DNA from: PCC-9228 sp964477525
Lineage (GTDB): Bacteria; Cyanobacteriota; Cyanobacteriia; Cyanobacteriales; PCC-9228
Direction of reading: 5' to 3'
NCBI GenBank assembly: GCA_964477525.1
Contig: CAYZHY010000010.1
Span: 1 to 51,879, forward strand
Length of the DNA stretch: 51,879 bases
A program made the position numbers and the translations under genes. The notes under the pieces are model-generated. The model was not told where the DNA came from, did no database searches, and saw only the letters and a program-made list of their open reading frames with translations. Every line of letters begins with the position of its first letter. Position 1 is the stretch's first letter. Positions 16,873-26,776 of the stretch are shown in pieces.

Positions 16873-17763
16873 CTATTCTCGATCGTCGCTGTTGTTGCCA
16901 TCGGCAGCAAACTTACTTTCCAACTCCCGATAGTAGGGAACGTCGATCAGGTTTTCAAATTCTTGAAAATCTAAGGGATTTTCCCAACCCACTGTGGTTC
17001 CGTTCTCTTTTAAATACTGGAAACAGCTTTTCATGGCTTGCGTGGCAGCAAACAAACCGGCGAGGGGATACACAACAATGTCAAATCCCATATCTTGCAA
17101 CTGTTGGCTGGATAAAACCGGGGTTTTGCCGCCTTCGATAGCATTAACAAATAAGGGAACGTCGGGAAAAGCCGCTGCGATCGCTTGCAATTCTTCAACA
17201 GATTGGGGAGCTTCTACAAACAACACGTCGGCACCAGCTTCGTAATAAGCTTCGCTGCGTCGGATAGCTTCTTGCAAGCCGGCGGAAGCTCGGGCATCGG
17301 TACGAGCGATTATAACTAAGTTACCATCGCCACGAGCGTGAACGGCAGCTTGAATTTTTTCCACATGTTCTTCCATGGAAATTACTTGTTTGCCTTGGAA
17401 ATGACCGCATTTTTTCGGCCATTGCTGGTCTTCCAAAATAATGCCCGCTACACCAGAACGGATGGCATCTCGTACCGTACGAATAACATTGACAGGATTG
17501 CCGTAACCAGTATCCAGGTCGGCAACCAAAGGAATGGTAACGGTACTGGCAATGCGATCGACGCTGTATAATGTCTCTGTGGCGGTCAGCAACCCTACAT
17601 CCGGCATGCCCAATGTAGAAGCAGAAATGCCAAATCCGCTAGTAAATACCACCTCAAAGCCCAGTTGTTCTACCAGTTTGGCACCGAGACAGTCGTAAAC
17701 GCCAGGCAAAACAATAATTTCCGGGCGTTCTAAGAGGGTTCGCAGTTGTCGTGCTAAATCCAT
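16873..17763 (-). CDS. Isocitrate lyase / PEP mutase superfamily enzyme
   Basis: A 296-residue (beta/alpha)8-barrel enzyme. Superfamily markers are FTSGFGISASTLGMPDVGLL, the metal-binding PLVADLDTGYGNP (the D..D pair), GIILEDQQWPKKCGHFQGK with the lyase-type KKCGH motif containing the catalytic Cys, and VIIARTDARAS. The KKCGH Cys favours a lyase (2-methylisocitrate-lyase-like) or oxaloacetate-decarboxylase-like activity over phosphonate mutases, which lack it; the exact substrate cannot be set. No prpC, prpD or acnD genes accompany it, which argues against a methylcitrate cycle here. The ATG at 17763 is preferred over a TTG two codons upstream. Confidence 0.88.
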   Translation of the reverse strand: MDLARQLRTLLERPEIIVLPGVYDCLGAKLVEQLGFEVVFTSGFGISASTLGMPDVGLLTATETLYSVDRIASTVTIPLVADLDTGYGNPVNVIRTVRDAIRSGVAGIILEDQQWPKKCGHFQGKQVISMEEHVEKIQAAVHARGDGNLVIIARTDARASAGLQEAIRRSEAYYEAGADVLFVEAPQSVEELQAIAAAFPDVPLFVNAIEGGKTPVLSSQQLQDMGFDIVVYPLAGLFAATQAMKSCFQYLKENGTTVGWENPLDFQEFENLIDVPYYRELESKFAADGNNSDDRE

Positions 17764-17769
17764 AACCAA

Positions 17770-18213
17770 AATTTTCCATTTTTACCACCAAGCTGTACCT
17801 GCATCCTATCACTCGTCGGGGATCGTAAATTTCTTGAAAATATTTAATTTTTTTTTATAAAAGTAGGGGGATCGCCCAAGCGTGGGCAACCAAGGCCATG
17901 GCTCCATCGGGGAATAGCAGCGAGTGCATGATAGCGATCGCCCGCCATGCTAGGAACCAACGCCCCCATGGGGAGAAAGCTGCATAAATCCCATAAATCT
18001 GCTATCTTGCCTTATAGTTGGCAGCGCCGCACGTTCGCAAATTTTGCTCTATTTTGACAGCTAGGTTCTGGTTTCTAGTTTTGCATTTAGTTTTGGTAGC
18101 GGGATACTAAACTGCTGCTGAATTCCTAGAAAAGGTCCGCCTACAATTGTTGTCGTGGGAGAGTGTCCCCCCAAACCATCCATTGCTTGTCATTGTCACT
18201 TAGGAATACTTAT
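17770..18213. other. Intergenic leader region of the GH57 gene
   Basis: About 440 bases between the divergent lyase-superfamily and GH57 genes. It has a GCCCA/TGGGC hairpin (17874-17887), HIP1 copies near 17935, and a possible promoter TTGACA (18054-18059) with TAGTTT (18076-18081) at 16-base spacing. No gene or known RNA was recognised. Confidence 0.5.
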
Positions 18214-21021
18214 ATGACTTCTACCTATAACGCCACATCAACCAAGTTAGAACCATCGGCACTCGATGCGATTGACCATAAGCTATCTCCAGATGCCTCT
18301 GCAGAGACTTTACCTACATCTGAAAGCTCTCAAGGGCAAGATAGCATTGCTACGACAGTAGAAGATTTGCCCAGCCACCACCATCCCTTACCAAAAGCAA
18401 CTGGGGTCTACGTTACCATTCACGGACATTTTTACCAACCGCCCCGGGAAAACCCCTATTTGGAAGCCATCGAACGCCAACCCAGTGCGGAACCTTTTCA
18501 CGACTGGAACGAACGCATCCTGTACGAATGTTACCGTTCCAATGCTTTTGCTCGTATCCTCAACGAAGAGGGGCAAGCGATCGATATTGTCAATAATTTT
18601 GAATATCTGAGCTTTAACATTGGTCCCACCTTGATGAGCTGGCTGCAAGAACAAGATGGGGAAACCTACCAGCGAATTCTGGAAGGCGATCGCCGCAGTG
18701 CCGAACGTTTGAACGGTCACGGTAACGCGATCGCCCAAGCCTACAACCACATCATCATGCCGCTAGCGACTCAAAGGGATAAATACACCCAAGTACGTTG
18801 GGGCAAAGCTGATTTTCGCCAGCGATTTGGGCGCGATCCGGAAGGCATGTGGCTGGCAGAGACCGCTGTTGACCAAGCAACCCTGGAAGTTTTGTACGAC
18901 GAAGGCATTCGGTTTACCATTTTGGCTCCTTCCCAGGCACAGCGTTGCCGAATGCTGCCCACACCGGCAGAACCAGATCCCGATTGGCACGAAGTTGGCG
19001 GCGGTCAAATCGACCCCACTCGACCTTATCGCTGCTATTTAGACCCACCGACCCAAGACGATGCTGCCAGGCGCTACATCGATATCTTTTTCTACGACGG
19101 TCCGATCTCGCGGGATACTGGTTTCAACGATATTCTCAAAAGCTCCCACAACCTCGCCAGTCGCATTGGATCTGCCATTCAAGGCGATCGCCGGCCGGCC
19201 CAAATGATTTCCGTAGCCACCGATGGGGAAACCTTCGGACATCACAAAAAAGGCGGCGAAAAATGCATTGCCTATGCCTTTACCCACGAATTTACCAAAC
19301 AGGGTTGGGAAATTACGAACTACGCCCACTATCTAAGTCTGTTCCCGCCCACTTGGGAAGTGGAATTGAAACCCGTAACCGCTTGGAGTTGTTTCCACGG
19401 CGTCGATCGCTGGCAAGACGACTGTGGCTGCGGCGGCGGTGGTGACTGGCAGCAAAAATGGCGTCGTCCTTTGCGAGATACCTTGAATTGGCTGCGCGAT
19501 CGCACCCAACAAGTTTATGTAGAAGCGGGATGTCGCTATTTCAAAGACCTCGATCGCGCCCGCGATGAATATATTCAAGTCATTCTCGATCGCCGTCCGG
19601 AAACCATCGAAAGCTTTTTCCAACAGTATCAATCCCACCCTTTATCCCCTTCGGAACAAGTGGATGCCTTGCGGTTGCTGGAAATGCAGCGGCATACCTT
19701 GCTCATGTTTACCAGTTGCGGCTGGTTTTTCGACGAAATTTCCCGTCCGGAAGGGGTGCAAATTCTCCGCTATGCCATGCGCGCGATCGAACTAGCCGGA
19801 GAAGTAACGGGAATTCAGCTAGAACCGGAGTTTGTCCGCAAGCTGGAAGCTGCTCCCAGTAACGTGGAAGAGTTTGGCAACGGGGCTGTCGTCTATCAGA
19901 AGTTAGTAACTCCTTCTAAGATTGAATTGGAACAAGTGGCAGCTCACTATGCCATGAGTTCCTTATTCTATAATTATGCGGAAGAAGATCGCCTGTATTG
20001 CTACAAGGTTCGCCGACTGGACTATCAAAGGCAGCGGATGGGATCGTTGAACTTGGCTGTGGGTCAGTTGCAGTTGGTTTCCCACGTGACGGCGGAAAGT
20101 TCCCATTTGGTTTTTGCGGTTTTGCATTTGGGCGGATGGGATTTTCACTGCTGCATCAAACCGTTTGCCAGCCGTCTTTCCTACAGCCAGCTCAAAAGCC
20201 ATTTGTTCCGGGTGATGCAACAAGCCAGTACTGCTCAGGTGATTTTGGCGATGAACGGGTATTTTGATGGCTATTTCTTTGGCTTGCAGGATATTTTCGC
20301 CCAACAACGCCATCGGATTATGGAATGGTTGAACCAAGAAACCCTGTCGCGTTTGGATCGGCTGTACGCTCAGGTATATCGCGACAATTTTGGCGTTTTG
20401 GTGGCATTTCACCGGGATGGGTTGCCAGTCCCTAAAGAACTGCAAGTAGCGGCGGAAATTGCCTTGAGCAACCGTGCTGTGGAAGCAGCTACCCAACTAA
20501 CCACGGTCCGGGAACAAGGAGAGGACGAACGTACGTTTTTGGCAGAGTTGGAAGCCATTGCCCAAGAGGCTCAAAATTTACACTGCCAGTTGGAGATTCC
20601 CCAGGTAAAACAAACGTTGGAGGCGATGGTCCAACAGTTGCTGTGCCAGGCCATTAGGTTTGACGACCTGGAAAATGGACAACAGGAAGCCGAAAAAGCG
20701 ATCGCCCAAATCGATCGAATCCAACAGCTCATCGATCTTGGGGATAGCTTGCAGTTGCATCTAGATTTATCGCGATCGCAGGAAATTTATTTTGCTTGGT
20801 TGCACAACAATTTCTTGGCCTCGCCTGTTGTGGGGGAACAACAGCAATCCGTTTCCTCCCATGCAGAAGCGATCGCAGCCTACTGTCCGCTAACCTGCGA
20901 TATGTCGCCAGTGTCCTCGAACCACCTCCCCACCAACAATTCCCAAATTTCGGCAATACTGGCAGATAAACTATTGTATTTAGGGGAAAAGCTGGCTGTA
21001 GATGTTCGTACATTTCGCTAG
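18214..21021 (+). CDS. Glycoside hydrolase family 57 protein with DUF3536 domain
   Basis: A 935-residue cytosolic carbohydrate-active enzyme. After a low-complexity N-terminus of about 60 residues, the GH57 catalytic domain runs from VYVTIHGHFYQPPREN (residues 65-80). The probable nucleophile is Glu216 in GMWLAETAVD and the acid/base Asp337 in SVATDGETFGHHK. The central and C-terminal parts, with CGCGGGGDWQQKWRRPLR and the long helical region beyond residue 560, fit the DUF3536 extension. GH57 members act on alpha-glucans (amylase, 4-alpha-glucanotransferase, branching); which applies here is not clear. The ATG at 18214 has AGGAA eight bases upstream; the frame is open to a GTG at 18163. A GT2 glucosyltransferase follows. 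Confidence 0.92.
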   Translation: MTSTYNATSTKLEPSALDAIDHKLSPDASAETLPTSESSQGQDSIATTVEDLPSHHHPLPKATGVYVTIHGHFYQPPRENPYLEAIERQPSAEPFHDWNERILYECYRSNAFARILNEEGQAIDIVNNFEYLSFNIGPTLMSWLQEQDGETYQRILEGDRRSAERLNGHGNAIAQAYNHIIMPLATQRDKYTQVRWGKADFRQRFGRDPEGMWLAETAVDQATLEVLYDEGIRFTILAPSQAQRCRMLPTPAEPDPDWHEVGGGQIDPTRPYRCYLDPPTQDDAARRYIDIFFYDGPISRDTGFNDILKSSHNLASRIGSAIQGDRRPAQMISVATDGETFGHHKKGGEKCIAYAFTHEFTKQGWEITNYAHYLSLFPPTWEVELKPVTAWSCFHGVDRWQDDCGCGGGGDWQQKWRRPLRDTLNWLRDRTQQVYVEAGCRYFKDLDRARDEYIQVILDRRPETIESFFQQYQSHPLSPSEQVDALRLLEMQRHTLLMFTSCGWFFDEISRPEGVQILRYAMRAIELAGEVTGIQLEPEFVRKLEAAPSNVEEFGNGAVVYQKLVTPSKIELEQVAAHYAMSSLFYNYAEEDRLYCYKVRRLDYQRQRMGSLNLAVGQLQLVSHVTAESSHLVFAVLHLGGWDFHCCIKPFASRLSYSQLKSHLFRVMQQASTAQVILAMNGYFDGYFFGLQDIFAQQRHRIMEWLNQETLSRLDRLYAQVYRDNFGVLVAFHRDGLPVPKELQVAAEIALSNRAVEAATQLTTVREQGEDERTFLAELEAIAQEAQNLHCQLEIPQVKQTLEAMVQQLLCQAIRFDDLENGQQEAEKAIAQIDRIQQLIDLGDSLQLHLDLSRSQEIYFAWLHNNFLASPVVGEQQQSVSSHAEAIAAYCPLTCDMSPVSSNHLPTNNSQISAILADKLLYLGEKLAVDVRTFR

Positions 21022-21100
21022 AAGCAAGGTATCTTGATAATGAACCTGGTTTCTGCACCAGGAACGAACGTTCGATATAGATGAATTGTATCGATTGCTT

Positions 21101-22537
21101 ATGTCATTGAATTCTTGGGCTGAAAGAGATTCTGCTTACTGCGAACTCAAGCCCCTCAACTCCGTACTTGCTAGCGAATGGGAAACGGAAAACACCGACG
21201 AAGTTCCTTATCGAGGATATCGCGGTCGCCGACGCAAAGCTGCCGTAGTCCTCACTTTTGTCTGGGGAGGAACCGTGGTTTTGCACTTCCTCCCTTGGAG
21301 CCCCTGGTTTATCTTAGCCATTACTGCCATGCTCGGCGTACAAGCGGTGCGTTTGTTTGTAGTTTCCAAAGTTTCTTCAGAAACAGATTCATCGGAATCG
21401 GATACATCCACAGCATCCGAGCAAGATTTTCCTTATATTTCTATTCTGATTCCTGCCAAAAATGAAGCCTCCGTAATTGAAAGATTGCTGGAGTCCCTGT
21501 GCCATTTAGACTATCCTCAAGACCAATACGAAATTTGGGCCATTGACGATAGCAGTACCGATGGCACGGCAGCGGTTATCGAGCGGTTGGCACAAACCTA
21601 CAAACAAGTACGCTTGTTTCGCCGTTCTCCGGGAGCAGGCGGTGGTAAGTCGGGGGCCCTCAATCAAGTATTGCCTTTGACCAAAGGCGATATTGTTGCC
21701 GTTTTTGATGCCGATGCTCGGGTCACGCCGGAAGTCTTGCAACGGGTTGTGCCTGCTTTCAATCGCCCGGAAGTAGGTGCTATCCAGCTGCGCAAAGTCA
21801 TTTCCAACGCCCATGTCAACTTTTGGACTCGCGGACAAGCTACGGAAATGGTTTTTGATGCCTATTTCCAACAATTGCGCGCTGCCACGGGTGGGGTTGG
21901 CGAGTTGCGGGGCAACGGCCAGTTTATCCGTCGCAGTGCCCTAGAACGTTGTGGCGGGTTTAACGAAGCCACCATCACCGACGACCTCGACCTGACGTTT
22001 CGCTTGCATCTCGATGGTTGGGATATTGAATGCCTCATGTTTACCACGGTGGCGGAAGAAGGTGTCACCAATTTTGTTTCCCTGTGGCACCAGCGCAATC
22101 GCTGGGCTGAAGGAGGATACCAACGCTATTTAGATTACTGGCGACCCATGTGCAACGGTCGCTTGCATGTTCAAAAAATCTTTGATGCGTTCCTCTTTTG
22201 CTGGTTGCAGTACTTACTGCCCATGGCTTCTGTGCCCGATTTGCTGATGTCAGTTACCTTGGGAAGATTCCCCCTATACGCGCCCATCACTGGTTTAACG
22301 GTCAGCATGACGGTTTTGAGTATGTATTTAGGGCTGCGGAAAACCCAAAGCCGTCAAAATTGCTTGAGCGATTCCCAACCAGAACCGGCTTTTTTCTCCT
22401 TTGGCAAGGCTTTGCAGGGAACGCTATACATGCTGCACTGGTTGCTGATTATGGCCAGTACCACGGTTCGTCTGGCAGTACGCCCCAAACGTTTGAGATG
22501 GGTCAAAACGGATCGCTCGAGTACTGTGGCAGGGTAG
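21101..22537 (+). CDS. mgdA: Probable beta-monoglucosyldiacylglycerol synthase (GT2)
   Basis: A 478-residue membrane glycosyltransferase of family GT2. Catalytic motifs are AIDDSSTDGT (residues 147-156), the DAD nucleotide-sugar site at 203-205, ITDDLDLTFRL (292-302) and the processive-type QRNRW (331-335). Transmembrane helices lie at about 50-85 and in the last third. The N-terminal GRRRKAAVVLTFVWGGTVVL stretch and overall length match cyanobacterial MgdA, which transfers glucose from UDP-glucose to diacylglycerol, the first step of galactolipid synthesis in cyanobacteria. The epimerase and second transferase (MgdE, DgdA) are not in the window. The start ATG at 21101 is preferred over a TTG five codons upstream. 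Confidence 0.78.
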   Translation: MSLNSWAERDSAYCELKPLNSVLASEWETENTDEVPYRGYRGRRRKAAVVLTFVWGGTVVLHFLPWSPWFILAITAMLGVQAVRLFVVSKVSSETDSSESDTSTASEQDFPYISILIPAKNEASVIERLLESLCHLDYPQDQYEIWAIDDSSTDGTAAVIERLAQTYKQVRLFRRSPGAGGGKSGALNQVLPLTKGDIVAVFDADARVTPEVLQRVVPAFNRPEVGAIQLRKVISNAHVNFWTRGQATEMVFDAYFQQLRAATGGVGELRGNGQFIRRSALERCGGFNEATITDDLDLTFRLHLDGWDIECLMFTTVAEEGVTNFVSLWHQRNRWAEGGYQRYLDYWRPMCNGRLHVQKIFDAFLFCWLQYLLPMASVPDLLMSVTLGRFPLYAPITGLTVSMTVLSMYLGLRKTQSRQNCLSDSQPEPAFFSFGKALQGTLYMLHWLLIMASTTVRLAVRPKRLRWVKTDRSSTVAG

Positions 22538-22553
22538 TTGGTTTTCCAATGCG

Positions 22554-25061
22554 TTAATCGCTTATATCTTCCGGCATTCGATCGGATGGTAGTTCTGGTT
22601 CTTGAGAACGATCTACAACGACGCCATTAAAGAAATCAGCTAGACGTTCCGCTGCGATCGCAACTTCTTCTGTTCCCCCATCACTATTCTCAGTAGCAGG
22701 GTTCGACGTGGCAACTGTGTCCGATGGCAAATCTTGTTGTTGATGGTTCCCCACCTCTGACTTGCTCGTTTGGGCAGGTGTCGGGGAACTTTTTGCCATC
22801 TGTGGGGATGGCGTGCTGGCAGCGTTGCTGGTTTGGCTAGGGGCAGGCTGAGTTTGCTGCTGGGATGCTGTTGCCGGTGGCGGCGACCCCTTCGTTGCTT
22901 GGTTGCTGGCTGGCGAACTGGAACTGCCAGCAGAACTTGGCGATTGGCTGGTGCTTTTCTGGCCAGTTTCCCGCTGTTGCTGGGAAATTACCTCTAGCGA
23001 AATCTGAATTTTGTGACCTTGAATTTGGGAAAACGCACTTTCCAACTCCGAAAGTTTCCGCTGGGCAACTTTTAACAATCCCTTGGAGTTAACCCCCACC
23101 ACCGCCGTTTTTTCTTTTGGCGAAAACGACAGCAAACGGCATTGTTGGCGCAACAACTCTCGCGTTGCTCGTTTGCTCAGACCATCGAGAATTTGCTGCC
23201 ACAAGCTATGTAAATCGATATTCTCTGTCTCGGTTTCTGTTTCTGGTTCGGCTGCCGTCTCTTGAGGCGTTTCCTTGGTTTGGGATTCGGCAGCAGCGGT
23301 TTTTTCCGGCGATGGCTCTGGTTGGGCTGCTGGCGGCTGTACTGGTTGCGATGGTTGCTGGTTCGATGTTGCTGCTGGCACCGAATTCGCACCATCGTGC
23401 TGAACCTCACTTTTGGCTCCATTGTTTGTTTTCGTTTCCGTTGTCGCTGCTGGTTTGGAACCGTTTTTGGTTTCGTTTTGAGGAGTAGCCGCTTGGGTTG
23501 CCACTGGCGTTGGCTGCGCTGGTGTTGTTGCCACTGGCATCGAGGGCGGTTCGCTACTAGCGGCTGGCAACAATTGCAACAGCGTCACTTCCAACCACAA
23601 ACGCGGTTGGGTAGTATTTTTTAGCTGCGTTTCCGCTTTTTGTAGGTGATTTTGGCAGCTCAAAAGCTTGGCCACATCTAGCTTCTGAGCCAACTCGCAC
23701 AATTGTTTCCAGGTACCATCGGTATAAGGCACCAAATCCCGACTTTCTGGAGAGGTTTTGGCTACCAGCAAATCCCGATAAAAAGCCGTGAGATTCTGTA
23801 GAATCGTTAAAGGTTCCCTGCCCAAATCCATCAAACGGCGACAGCATTCTAAAATGGTTTGGGTTTGCTGGGAAACAATGGCCCGAATCAAATCCAGCAA
23901 ATCCCTCTCCGGAACCGCACCCACCAAATCCCAAACCCGGTCGGTGTCGATTTCCCCAGCCAGCAAACTGAGTTGGTCTAGCAAACTTTGTGCATCCCGC
24001 AATCCCCCTTGGGAAAATTGACCCACCAAACGAATGGCCTCGTTGGAGATTTGGATTTGTTCTTGTTGGGCAATGTGGCTCAAATGCTGCACCATATTTT
24101 CCAGGGGAATCCGGCGAAAATCGAACCGGTGGCAGCGGGAGATAATGGTGGGCAATACTCGTTCTGGATTGGTGGTTGCCAGTACAAATACTACGTGAGC
24201 GGGTGGTTCTTCTAAGGTTTTTAAAAGGGCGTTGAAAGCTGGTACGCTGAGCATGTGGCAGTTGTGTACCAGCAAGCCATTGGCTACAAAGTTATGATTG
24301 TCTTCTACTTCCAGATCGTAAACGGAGGCGGGTGCTTGTTTTTCTAGCGATCGCACGGTGACGAATTGGGTAGCAATTGCGTCGGTATCGGTGGTTTTTG
24401 GCGCTACAATTTGCATGCCAACTTGGATATCTTGGGCTGCGATCCAGCCATTTTTGGTTCCAATTGGGTGCTTGCCGGTACATCGCAGGGAAAAATCGTT
24501 GGTTTGAATGGATAAAATTTCTTTGACGCCCCGTTCCAACCAGCGCAAAACTTTTTTGTATTCCCATTTTTGTGTGTTTTCGTTGTAACTTAAAACTTCT
24601 TGGTTTTTTAAATCGGAATTTTGGATGGGAATGTCTCCGTGGCGGGTACGTACCAAGATATCTCCGGGGAGGCATTCGTCGATAATATAGACTTTGTAAC
24701 GGCACTGAACTGGCGTTAGTTGCGCTCTTTCGATGAGTTCCCGAACGTTGTCCACGCCGGTATTGCTGGCTGCGTCTACTTCCACAATATCCAAAGCCGA
24801 CCCATTGGCAATGGCCCGACAAACCTCACAAGTACCGCAGGGTTGGTGGGTGGGTTCTGGACTTTGTTGGCAGTTGAGGGATTTGGCTAAAATTCTGGCA
24901 CTGGAGGTTTTTCCCGTTCCCCGCGGTCCGGAAAACAAATAAGCCGGTGCAATCCGATTTTGGCGGATGGCATTGGTCAAGGTCTGTGCGATCGCTTCCT
25001 GACCGACCAAATCCCCGAAACTTTGGGGTCGGTATTTGTGGTGAAGAGGTTCGTAGGCCAT
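22554..25061 (-). CDS. dnaX: DNA polymerase III gamma/tau subunit DnaX, with an in-frame intein
   Basis: An 835-residue precursor of the clamp-loader ATPase. The AAA+ domain has Walker A GPRGTGKTS (residues 45-53), a zinc-binding set of four Cys (64, 75, 78, 81), and Walker B YIIDE ending at residue 129. There the sequence is broken by an intein (residues 130-267) and resumes as CHMLSVPAFNALLKTLEEPP. After splicing the host protein is 697 residues. Sensor ATTNPERVLPTIISRCHRF and domain III (LLDQLSLLAG, LVGAVPER) follow, then a collar and a Pro/Gln/Ser/Thr-rich linker of roughly 250 residues with a tau-like C-terminal region. Because the intein interrupts Walker B, the ATPase is inactive until splicing. 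The gene ends convergent with mgdA, 16 bases apart. Confidence 0.96.
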   Translation of the reverse strand: MAYEPLHHKYRPQSFGDLVGQEAIAQTLTNAIRQNRIAPAYLFSGPRGTGKTSSARILAKSLNCQQSPEPTHQPCGTCEVCRAIANGSALDIVEVDAASNTGVDNVRELIERAQLTPVQCRYKVYIIDECLPGDILVRTRHGDIPIQNSDLKNQEVLSYNENTQKWEYKKVLRWLERGVKEILSIQTNDFSLRCTGKHPIGTKNGWIAAQDIQVGMQIVAPKTTDTDAIATQFVTVRSLEKQAPASVYDLEVEDNHNFVANGLLVHNCHMLSVPAFNALLKTLEEPPAHVVFVLATTNPERVLPTIISRCHRFDFRRIPLENMVQHLSHIAQQEQIQISNEAIRLVGQFSQGGLRDAQSLLDQLSLLAGEIDTDRVWDLVGAVPERDLLDLIRAIVSQQTQTILECCRRLMDLGREPLTILQNLTAFYRDLLVAKTSPESRDLVPYTDGTWKQLCELAQKLDVAKLLSCQNHLQKAETQLKNTTQPRLWLEVTLLQLLPAASSEPPSMPVATTPAQPTPVATQAATPQNETKNGSKPAATTETKTNNGAKSEVQHDGANSVPAATSNQQPSQPVQPPAAQPEPSPEKTAAAESQTKETPQETAAEPETETETENIDLHSLWQQILDGLSKRATRELLRQQCRLLSFSPKEKTAVVGVNSKGLLKVAQRKLSELESAFSQIQGHKIQISLEVISQQQRETGQKSTSQSPSSAGSSSSPASNQATKGSPPPATASQQQTQPAPSQTSNAASTPSPQMAKSSPTPAQTSKSEVGNHQQQDLPSDTVATSNPATENSDGGTEEVAIAAERLADFFNGVVVDRSQEPELPSDRMPEDISD
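24261..24674 (-). other. DnaX mini-intein (138 residues, no homing endonuclease)
   Basis: Residues 130-267 of the DnaX precursor. Block A is CLPGDILVRTRHGDI with the nucleophile Cys1. Block B is LRCTGKHPIGTKNGW with the T-x-x-H motif. Block F is VYDLEVEDNHNFVANG, and block G is LLVHN followed by the +1 Cys of the C-extein. No LAGLIDADG or HNH endonuclease domain is present between blocks B and F: only about 35 residues lie there. All splicing residues (Cys1, block B Thr and His, penultimate His, terminal Asn, +1 Cys) are intact, so it should splice. Length is near the minimum known for natural inteins. Confidence 0.95.
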
Positions 25062-25234
25062 TTGTCGTTCCTCGTCGGTGGTTCTTGGTCAGGGAAAAAA
25101 CAAATATCCCACAGAAAGTGCCGGAGATAGCATGTATAGCTTTCTCCGACAGCTTGCGGTGATAGCAGCAAAGTTCCCAAAACGGAACTACCTTGGCAGT
25201 TATTTGTTCGGACCAGACATGAGAAAAGTTCTCG

Positions 25235-26083
25235 TTAGTAGCGTTGCTCGCTGGGGTTGCTAGATGCTTCCTCAGATTCGGAAACTGGTGGTTGTTCGCT
25301 GGTCGGTATTCCTTCCGTACGACTGCCGTCTAAATGCAATGTAATCTTACGATCTTGAAGCTGTTGTTGCCACCACCGTTCAAAAGCTTGGTCTTGGAGT
25401 TGCTGTTTTAACTCGCCAGTGAGAGAAGCAGCGATCGTATCTTCAATCCGAAATATTTGATAGTTGTTTTCGTATTCTACGGGTCCTAAAATTTCGCCAA
25501 TGTCCCGTTCTTTGACCACTTCTTGAATGGTTTGGGGCAACTGCCCTACGGGAACAGGACCTAGCAAACCGTAGCGATTGCGGTCTCTGGCAATGGAGTG
25601 TTCTTTGACCAGAGAAACAAAACTGTCTGGATTTTCTTGTAGTTGTTGCTTGAGCTGTTCGGCAAAATCCTTCTCGGAAACCACAATCCGAGAAATCACC
25701 ACTTGGTCGAACAGAGGCTTGTTTTTTTCAAAAATTTCTTCCACTTGGGAGGCGGTGACCTCCTGTTTGAGTCGGGCAATTTTGAGACTTTCTGCCACCT
25801 GTTGCCGAAATCGTTCGTAACTAGTGCGTTGCTTTTGCAGCCACTGTTCGAACCGTTGCGGATCGACAAGTTGGTTTTTCAAACGGAAGTTAATAATGGC
25901 TTGCTCTACTTGCTGGGTATCCAGTTGTAGGTCTTCCCGTTCTTGTAGGGTCTGCGACACCACATACTGGCGCAAAATTTTCTGGATTACCTGCGGCAAT
26001 TCCCCAGTGGTATTGAGATACTGTAGTGCCTGACGCACGGAGATATTTTGGTTGTCAATGGAAATTAGAGTTTGGGAGTCCAT
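25235..26083 (-). CDS. Parvulin/SurA-like peptidyl-prolyl isomerase
   Basis: A 282-residue protein with a SurA-N-like helical region (residues 1-120, with TLQEREDLQLDTQQVEQAI and FEQWLQKQRTSYERFRQQV) followed by a parvulin-type rotamase domain (VVISRIVVSEKDFAEQL, FVSLVKEHSIARDRNRYGLLGPVPVGQLPQ). The C-terminus is a Ser/Glu/Pro-rich tail. There is no signal peptide, which is usual for this cyanobacterial group; related genes often lie near type I secretion genes, but none is present here. It is transcribed in the same direction as dnaX, 173 bases upstream of it. The catalytic His of parvulins is not certain to be conserved (the usual FSEDxxxxxxG region reads HSIARDRNRYG), so a chaperone role is as likely as isomerase activity. 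Confidence 0.85.
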   Translation of the reverse strand: MDSQTLISIDNQNISVRQALQYLNTTGELPQVIQKILRQYVVSQTLQEREDLQLDTQQVEQAIINFRLKNQLVDPQRFEQWLQKQRTSYERFRQQVAESLKIARLKQEVTASQVEEIFEKNKPLFDQVVISRIVVSEKDFAEQLKQQLQENPDSFVSLVKEHSIARDRNRYGLLGPVPVGQLPQTIQEVVKERDIGEILGPVEYENNYQIFRIEDTIAASLTGELKQQLQDQAFERWWQQQLQDRKITLHLDGSRTEGIPTSEQPPVSESEEASSNPSEQRY

Positions 26084-26366
26084 GTTCGTAGGAAGTTGGT
26101 ATACAAACGACTGTAGGCAGCGGCACCGTTATTTTGCCCTACAATTGCGCAGGTTGACCAGTTTCTTGGTACAAAATTTCAACCAATTTTTACCAAGCTG
26201 GAAAACCCAGCCACTAGCACGATTTTACCATTGCCATCAATGAGCTGCGATCGCCTGCATGGCTGGGAAAGCAGGCAATACAGGGAACCCAAAGCTTGTA
26301 AATTTTCGTGAAAAATTTGGTGGCCGTATCGATCGCGGTTGCTTTCTGGGTCATAGTACAGTTTGA

Positions 26367-26776
26367 GCGATTTTACCGGAAGTTTGCGACCCGTTTTTCG
26401 GAAAATCTACGGTCTCTGATGCACCGTTAAAATTCAATCTCAGCGAAGGTTCCGTTGTTTTTAATTTTTCTACTACAGCCGCCGGCGAACTCAAAACGTT
26501 CCCCAACCATATGCTACCGGTGGCCAAAGACCGACGCCCCAAGAACCTATGGAATACCAACACCCGGCAATGTTTTTTTTGGAAATTTTCTGCAATCCCA
26601 ATATTTAGGGCAATCTGTTTGCTGCTAAAGTATTGACTCCCCGGCGCGACTCGCGCATTCGTTTGAGTTCGGAAGCGGAACTGACCCGGGTTCTGGAAGA
26701 TGTCAATGTTTACCTAGAAAACCACAGCTAGTATCGCAAACACGATTTCCCCTATGACCGCCGCCGGCTTCAATAG
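26367..26776 (+). pseudogene. Probable decayed coding region
   Basis: Within an 840-base interval without an intact gene, one frame is open from 26367 to 26633 (including LKFNLSEGSVVFNFSTTAAG) and a second frame from about 26573 to 26776 (including LFAAKVLTPRRDSRIRLSSE, then VLEDVNVYLENHS and YRKHDFPYDRRRLQ). The frames would join at a run of eight T (26573-26580), and the second frame is broken by TAG at 26606 and 26729. The compositions look protein-like, so I read it as a frameshifted, stop-containing remnant. I do not recognise the family. The stretches 26084-26366 and 26777-26923 hold no recognised gene. Confidence 0.4.

Noticed and set aside
19963..20496. Minus-strand open frame of 177 codons
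   Set aside because: Antisense to the GH57 C-terminal domain, no ribosome-binding site, no recognisable family.
26351..26563. Minus-strand open frame of 70 codons
   Set aside because: It is antisense to the more protein-like remnant and has no ribosome-binding site or family match.
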